From Anaerolineae bacterium (GTDB lineage Bacteria > Chloroflexota > Anaerolineae > 4572-78 > J111), in the NCBI GenBank assembly GCA_020433785.1, contig JAGRCC010000687.1, positions 1 through 6,934 of the forward strand: a stretch of DNA of 6,934 bases, given 5' to 3'. Positions 5,090 to 6,934 of this stretch are shown here, in pieces (within the stretch, counting starts at the first letter, position 1; each line of letters begins with the position of its first letter). The notes below the pieces were generated by a model that was not told where the DNA came from, did not search any database, and was given only the letters and a program-made list of their open reading frames with translations. Position numbers and translations under genes: made by a program.

Positions 5090-5707
5090 ATGAACGAACG
5101 AGAATCCATACCCACTTTCAAATGGCTTGGCGGCTGGCCCTGTCTGGATTTTGTCGACAGCAAAAATTGGGACAGCCACGAGGCCAAATATGAGCGATTT
5201 CATCATTATCCCGATTTGGTTTGGTGGAATCAGCAGGCCGGCTTTCTAAATGAAAGGGAGGTCGAGACCTTGTTGGAGCAAGCTCGGCAGCAGCCGGTCA
5301 GAGCACAAGCTGTCTTTGAACGAGGCATGACTCTGCGCGCTGAAATCCATCGCATCTTCTCGTGTGTTGCTGCGGGTGAAATGTTAGCTGAAGGGGATTT
5401 AACCGGACTCAACCATCTTCTGCTAGACGAGTCGATTTCATCGAGGATTGCCCCCATCGGTCAGCGTTATATCTGGAGTTGGGGCGGCGAGGCTAACGCC
5501 TTAGCGCGTGTTTTGTGGCCAATTGCCTGGTCGGCGGCGGAATTGTTGGTGTCTGACAAGTTGAATCGAGTTGGTCAGTGCGCCGGAGAGAGCTGCGGCT
5601 GGTTGTTTTTAGACACCAGTCGCAACGGCCGCCGGCGCTGGTGTGAGATGAAACATTGCGGCAATCGAGCCAAAGCGCGGCGACATTATCGACGGACGAA
5701 GGGGTAG
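5090..5707 (+). CDS. ABATE-domain / CGNR zinc-finger transcriptional regulator
   Basis: A 205-residue cytoplasmic protein. The N-terminal and central part (about residues 10-155), starting with LGGWPCLDFVDS, fits the ABATE domain, thought to be a ligand-sensing stress-response module. The C-terminus (about 160-203) is a CGNR zinc finger with C164-x4-C169, then C185-x4-C190, followed by GNRAKARRHYRR, whose basic tail suits DNA binding. The length is typical of the family, and all four metal-binding cysteines are present. The regulated process is not established for most members. Here the gene is divergent from the lipoprotein gene over a shared dyad, pointing to autoregulation plus control of that gene. 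The ATG at 5090 follows a TATAAT by eight bases and lacks a ribosome site, so leaderless translation is likely. Confidence 0.93.
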   Translation: MNERESIPTFKWLGGWPCLDFVDSKNWDSHEAKYERFHHYPDLVWWNQQAGFLNEREVETLLEQARQQPVRAQAVFERGMTLRAEIHRIFSCVAAGEMLAEGDLTGLNHLLLDESISSRIAPIGQRYIWSWGGEANALARVLWPIAWSAAELLVSDKLNRVGQCAGESCGWLFLDTSRNGRRRWCEMKHCGNRAKARRHYRRTKG

Positions 5708-5750
5708 ATGGATAGTTAGATGGTTGGATAGTTGGATGGGGATGATGGAT
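5708..5750 (+). repeat. Tetranucleotide-based G-rich repeat after the regulator stop codon
   Basis: Directly after the TAG at 5705-5707, two imperfect 16-bp copies (5709-5724 and 5725-5740, two mismatches) are built from the units TGGA, TAGT, TAGA and TGGT, then the tract degrades into GATGATGGAT. The unit set is the same as on the minus strand at 4221-4292, and again the G/T-rich strand is the coding strand and the units begin one base after the stop. Confidence 0.75.
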
Positions 5751-5768
5751 ATAATTCTCAAATCAAGA

Positions 5769-5790
5769 CCTTAGCCTCAGCCTTAGCCTT
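5769..5790 (-). repeat. Hexanucleotide AAGGCT repeat after the ABC ATPase stop codon
   Basis: On the minus strand the six-base period AAGGCT, AAGGCT, GAGGCT, AAGG begins three bases after the TAG at 5796-5794. It gives four GG pairs with four-base loops. It is a third G-rich tandem repeat placed just behind a stop codon in this window. It lies in the 86-bp convergent gap between the regulator and the ATPase. Confidence 0.7.
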
Positions 5791-5802
5791 TTCCTAAAAA
5801 GG
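5787..5802 (-). other. Small hairpin enclosing the ABC ATPase stop codon
   Basis: CCTTTT and AAAAGG form a perfect 6-bp stem around the loop TAGG, which contains the stop codon. No U-tract follows, so it is not a standard intrinsic terminator, though it may mark the mRNA end together with the adjacent AAGGCT repeat. Confidence 0.35.
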
Positions 5803-6753
5803 AGTCTCATCCGTCTCTTTAAGGGCATCTTCCAGCTTTTGGTCGCTTTCGACAATTTGTAGATAGACTTCTTCCAAGCTGCGGGGGATCTCACTGAGGG
5901 TGACGACGGGCGTGCTTCGACGGGCTAGTTCGGACAGGAGAGACGGATTGAAGTGGAGGGGATCGGGGACGGTGTATCTAACCCAATCCTCGCCGTGAGT
6001 CACAACCTGGACTTTGTCTTGCAAATAGTTGACCAACCCATTCATCGGTCCGGCCAGACGAAGCTCCATGAGCGGATCGCCGAGAAGCTGCTTTTTCAAC
6101 TCAACCGGTGTGCCCTGGGCGATGATCTGTCCCCGGCGGACGATGGCGATGCGGTCAGCCAGTTGTTCGGCTTCGGCCAGGTTATGGGTACACAGAACGA
6201 TGGTGCGCTGTTCGTGTCGTAATTCGGCGATGGCATCGCGCACCAGTTTAGCGCTGTGCGGGTCCATGGCCGAGGTCGGCTCATCGAGAAAAAGCACATG
6301 AGGATCGTGCAGCATGGCGCGCACCAGCGTTAATTTTTGCTTCATCCCTTTAGAGTATTTGCCGACCTGCTTATCGCGGGCCTCCCACAATTCGAACCGC
6401 TTGAGCAGTTGCTCGCTGCGGCGGCGGATGATATCGCCGGGCATCCCTTGTAATTCGCCAAAGAAGCGCAGGTAATCCAACCCTTTCATCCGCATGTATA
6501 AGCCCGGAAATTCGGTCAGCAGGCCGATAACCTGCCGCACGGCTTGCGCATCTTTAACGGTATCGAAGCCGGCGATTTTGGCCCAGCCTCGGGTGGGGGT
6601 CAGAATCGAGCCGAGCATGCGCACAGTGGTCGTTTTGCCGGCGCCGTTCGGTCCCAGCAGGGCCAGAACTTCCCCTTCCGGCACGTGCAAACAAACATCC
6701 TTCACGGCGGTGAATTCGCCGAACTCTTTCGTCAAATTAACTGCTTCGATCAT
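5794..6753 (-). CDS. ABC transporter ATP-binding protein (DrrA/CcmA-like)
   Basis: A 319-residue cytoplasmic ATPase. The ATG at 6753 is chosen over the GTG at 6756 because AAGG lies seven bases before it. Counting from the GTG, it has Walker A GPNGAGKT (35-42), a signature YSKGM (134-138) in place of LSGGQ, Walker B VLFLDEP (154-160), D-loop SAMDP and the switch histidine in CTHNLAEAEQLADR (His191). The Q-loop position reads TEFPGLY, where many relatives also have Glu. The roughly 100-residue C-terminal extension ending in LEEVYLQIVE is typical of the DrrA/CcmA-type exporters and Na/antibiotic efflux ATPases. All nucleotide-binding motifs are intact. The partner permease is not in the window; its usual place, downstream on this strand, is taken by a convergent regulator gene. 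The substrate cannot be deduced. Confidence 0.95.
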   Translation of the reverse strand: MIEAVNLTKEFGEFTAVKDVCLHVPEGEVLALLGPNGAGKTTTVRMLGSILTPTRGWAKIAGFDTVKDAQAVRQVIGLLTEFPGLYMRMKGLDYLRFFGELQGMPGDIIRRRSEQLLKRFELWEARDKQVGKYSKGMKQKLTLVRAMLHDPHVLFLDEPTSAMDPHSAKLVRDAIAELRHEQRTIVLCTHNLAEAEQLADRIAIVRRGQIIAQGTPVELKKQLLGDPLMELRLAGPMNGLVNYLQDKVQVVTHGEDWVRYTVPDPLHFNPSLLSELARRSTPVVTLSEIPRSLEEVYLQIVESDQKLEDALKETDETPF

Positions 6754-6791
6754 CACTTTACCTTAAATCGGATGATAATTGCCACTTATCA

Positions 6792-6820
6792 AGTGTAGCG
6801 TGAAGGTAGGGCATTGTCAA
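6792..6820 (-). promoter_or_regulatory. Promoter of the ABC ATPase gene
   Basis: On the minus strand TTGACA (6820-6815, perfect) and TACACT (6797-6792, four of six) have a 17-bp spacer. The start near 6785 gives a leader of about 31 bases. A small palindrome, CAGCC/GGCTG (6821-6832), touches the upstream edge of the -35 and might be a binding site. Confidence 0.65.
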
Positions 6821-6844
6821 CAGCCCCGGCTGAAGTAGGTTTTG

Positions 6845-6881
6845 GCAGTAGCCAATTGGGCAAACCCGCCGTCTCTACTGC
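6845..6881. other. Inverted repeat between the ATPase promoter and the right-edge promoter
   Basis: Arms GCAGTAG (6845-6851) and CTACTGC (6875-6881) are exact inverted repeats around a 23-base spacer that itself holds GGG-CAAA-CCC. It lies about where the -35 of the rightward promoter at 6896-6904 would be, so an operator is possible, but no function is shown. Confidence 0.4.
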
Positions 6882-6895
6882 ATTTTCACGAGAAA

Positions 6896-6904
6896 TGGTA
6901 TAAT
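6896..6904 (+). promoter_or_regulatory. Extended -10 promoter pointing out of the right edge
   Basis: TGGTATAAT combines a perfect -10 with the TGn extension, which can replace a good -35; none is visible. The predicted start is near 6911. The ATG there is closed after four codons by TAG, so the gene it drives must begin beyond the window. Apart from these elements nothing was seen in 6754-6934. Confidence 0.45.
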
Positions 6905-6934
6905 AGAGTTATGGTTCTTTGGTAGTTTCCGAGT

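Noticed and set aside
6911..6925. Leaderless start (ATG at 6911) downstream of the right-edge TATAAT
   Set aside because: The frame closes after four codons at TAG, so it is not a gene.

Overview
The window looks like bacterial chromosome, probably from a Chloroflexota-type organism. This rests on style rather than on a marker gene: lipoproteins with Pro/Thr/Ser-rich linkers, an ABATE/CGNR regulator, a DrrA-like ABC ATPase, sigma70-type promoters and no phage or transposase genes. The assignment is tentative.

Layout, left to right. Positions 1-2214 (minus strand) hold two tandem paralogous lipoprotein serine proteases of the trypsin/HtrA (S1C) type. The upstream copy (550-2214) is complete, with a lipobox, a His/Asp/Ser triad, a PDZ domain and an extra C-terminal domain. 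The second copy starts five bases after it and runs off the left edge. A perfect-consensus promoter (TTGACA-16-TATAAT) about 320 bases upstream should drive both through an unusually long leader. Positions 2599-4116 (minus) encode a membrane-anchored or secreted fibre protein: about sixteen 15-residue glycine-rich repeats, a Peptidase_S74 self-cleaving chaperone domain and a C-terminal coiled coil. Its upstream region holds a 59-bp double-palindrome element and an 18-unit tetranucleotide tract that carries a plausible promoter. Positions 4294-4968 (minus) encode a small lipoprotein of unknown function with a lipocalin-like beta-rich domain. Divergent from it, 5090-5707 (plus) encodes an ABATE-domain/CGNR zinc-finger regulator. 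Positions 5794-6753 (minus) encode an ABC transporter ATPase with no permease in view. The right end (6754-6934) is intergenic and holds the ATPase promoter and a rightward extended -10 promoter pointing out of the window.

How it may work together. The divergent lipoprotein and regulator promoters overlap at their -35 boxes and sit on a 34-bp dyad, which suggests that the CGNR protein controls itself and the lipoprotein. The regulator mRNA looks leaderless. The two lipoproteins, the protease pair and the S74 fibre are all envelope-facing, so the region reads as a cell-surface module.

The most unusual signal is non-coding. The stop codons of three genes (lipoprotein, regulator, ATPase) are followed at once by short tandem repeats that are G-rich on the coding strand. 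Two of these share the same tetranucleotide vocabulary, and all could form two-layer G-quadruplexes. No conventional hairpin-plus-U-tract terminator was seen for any gene here.
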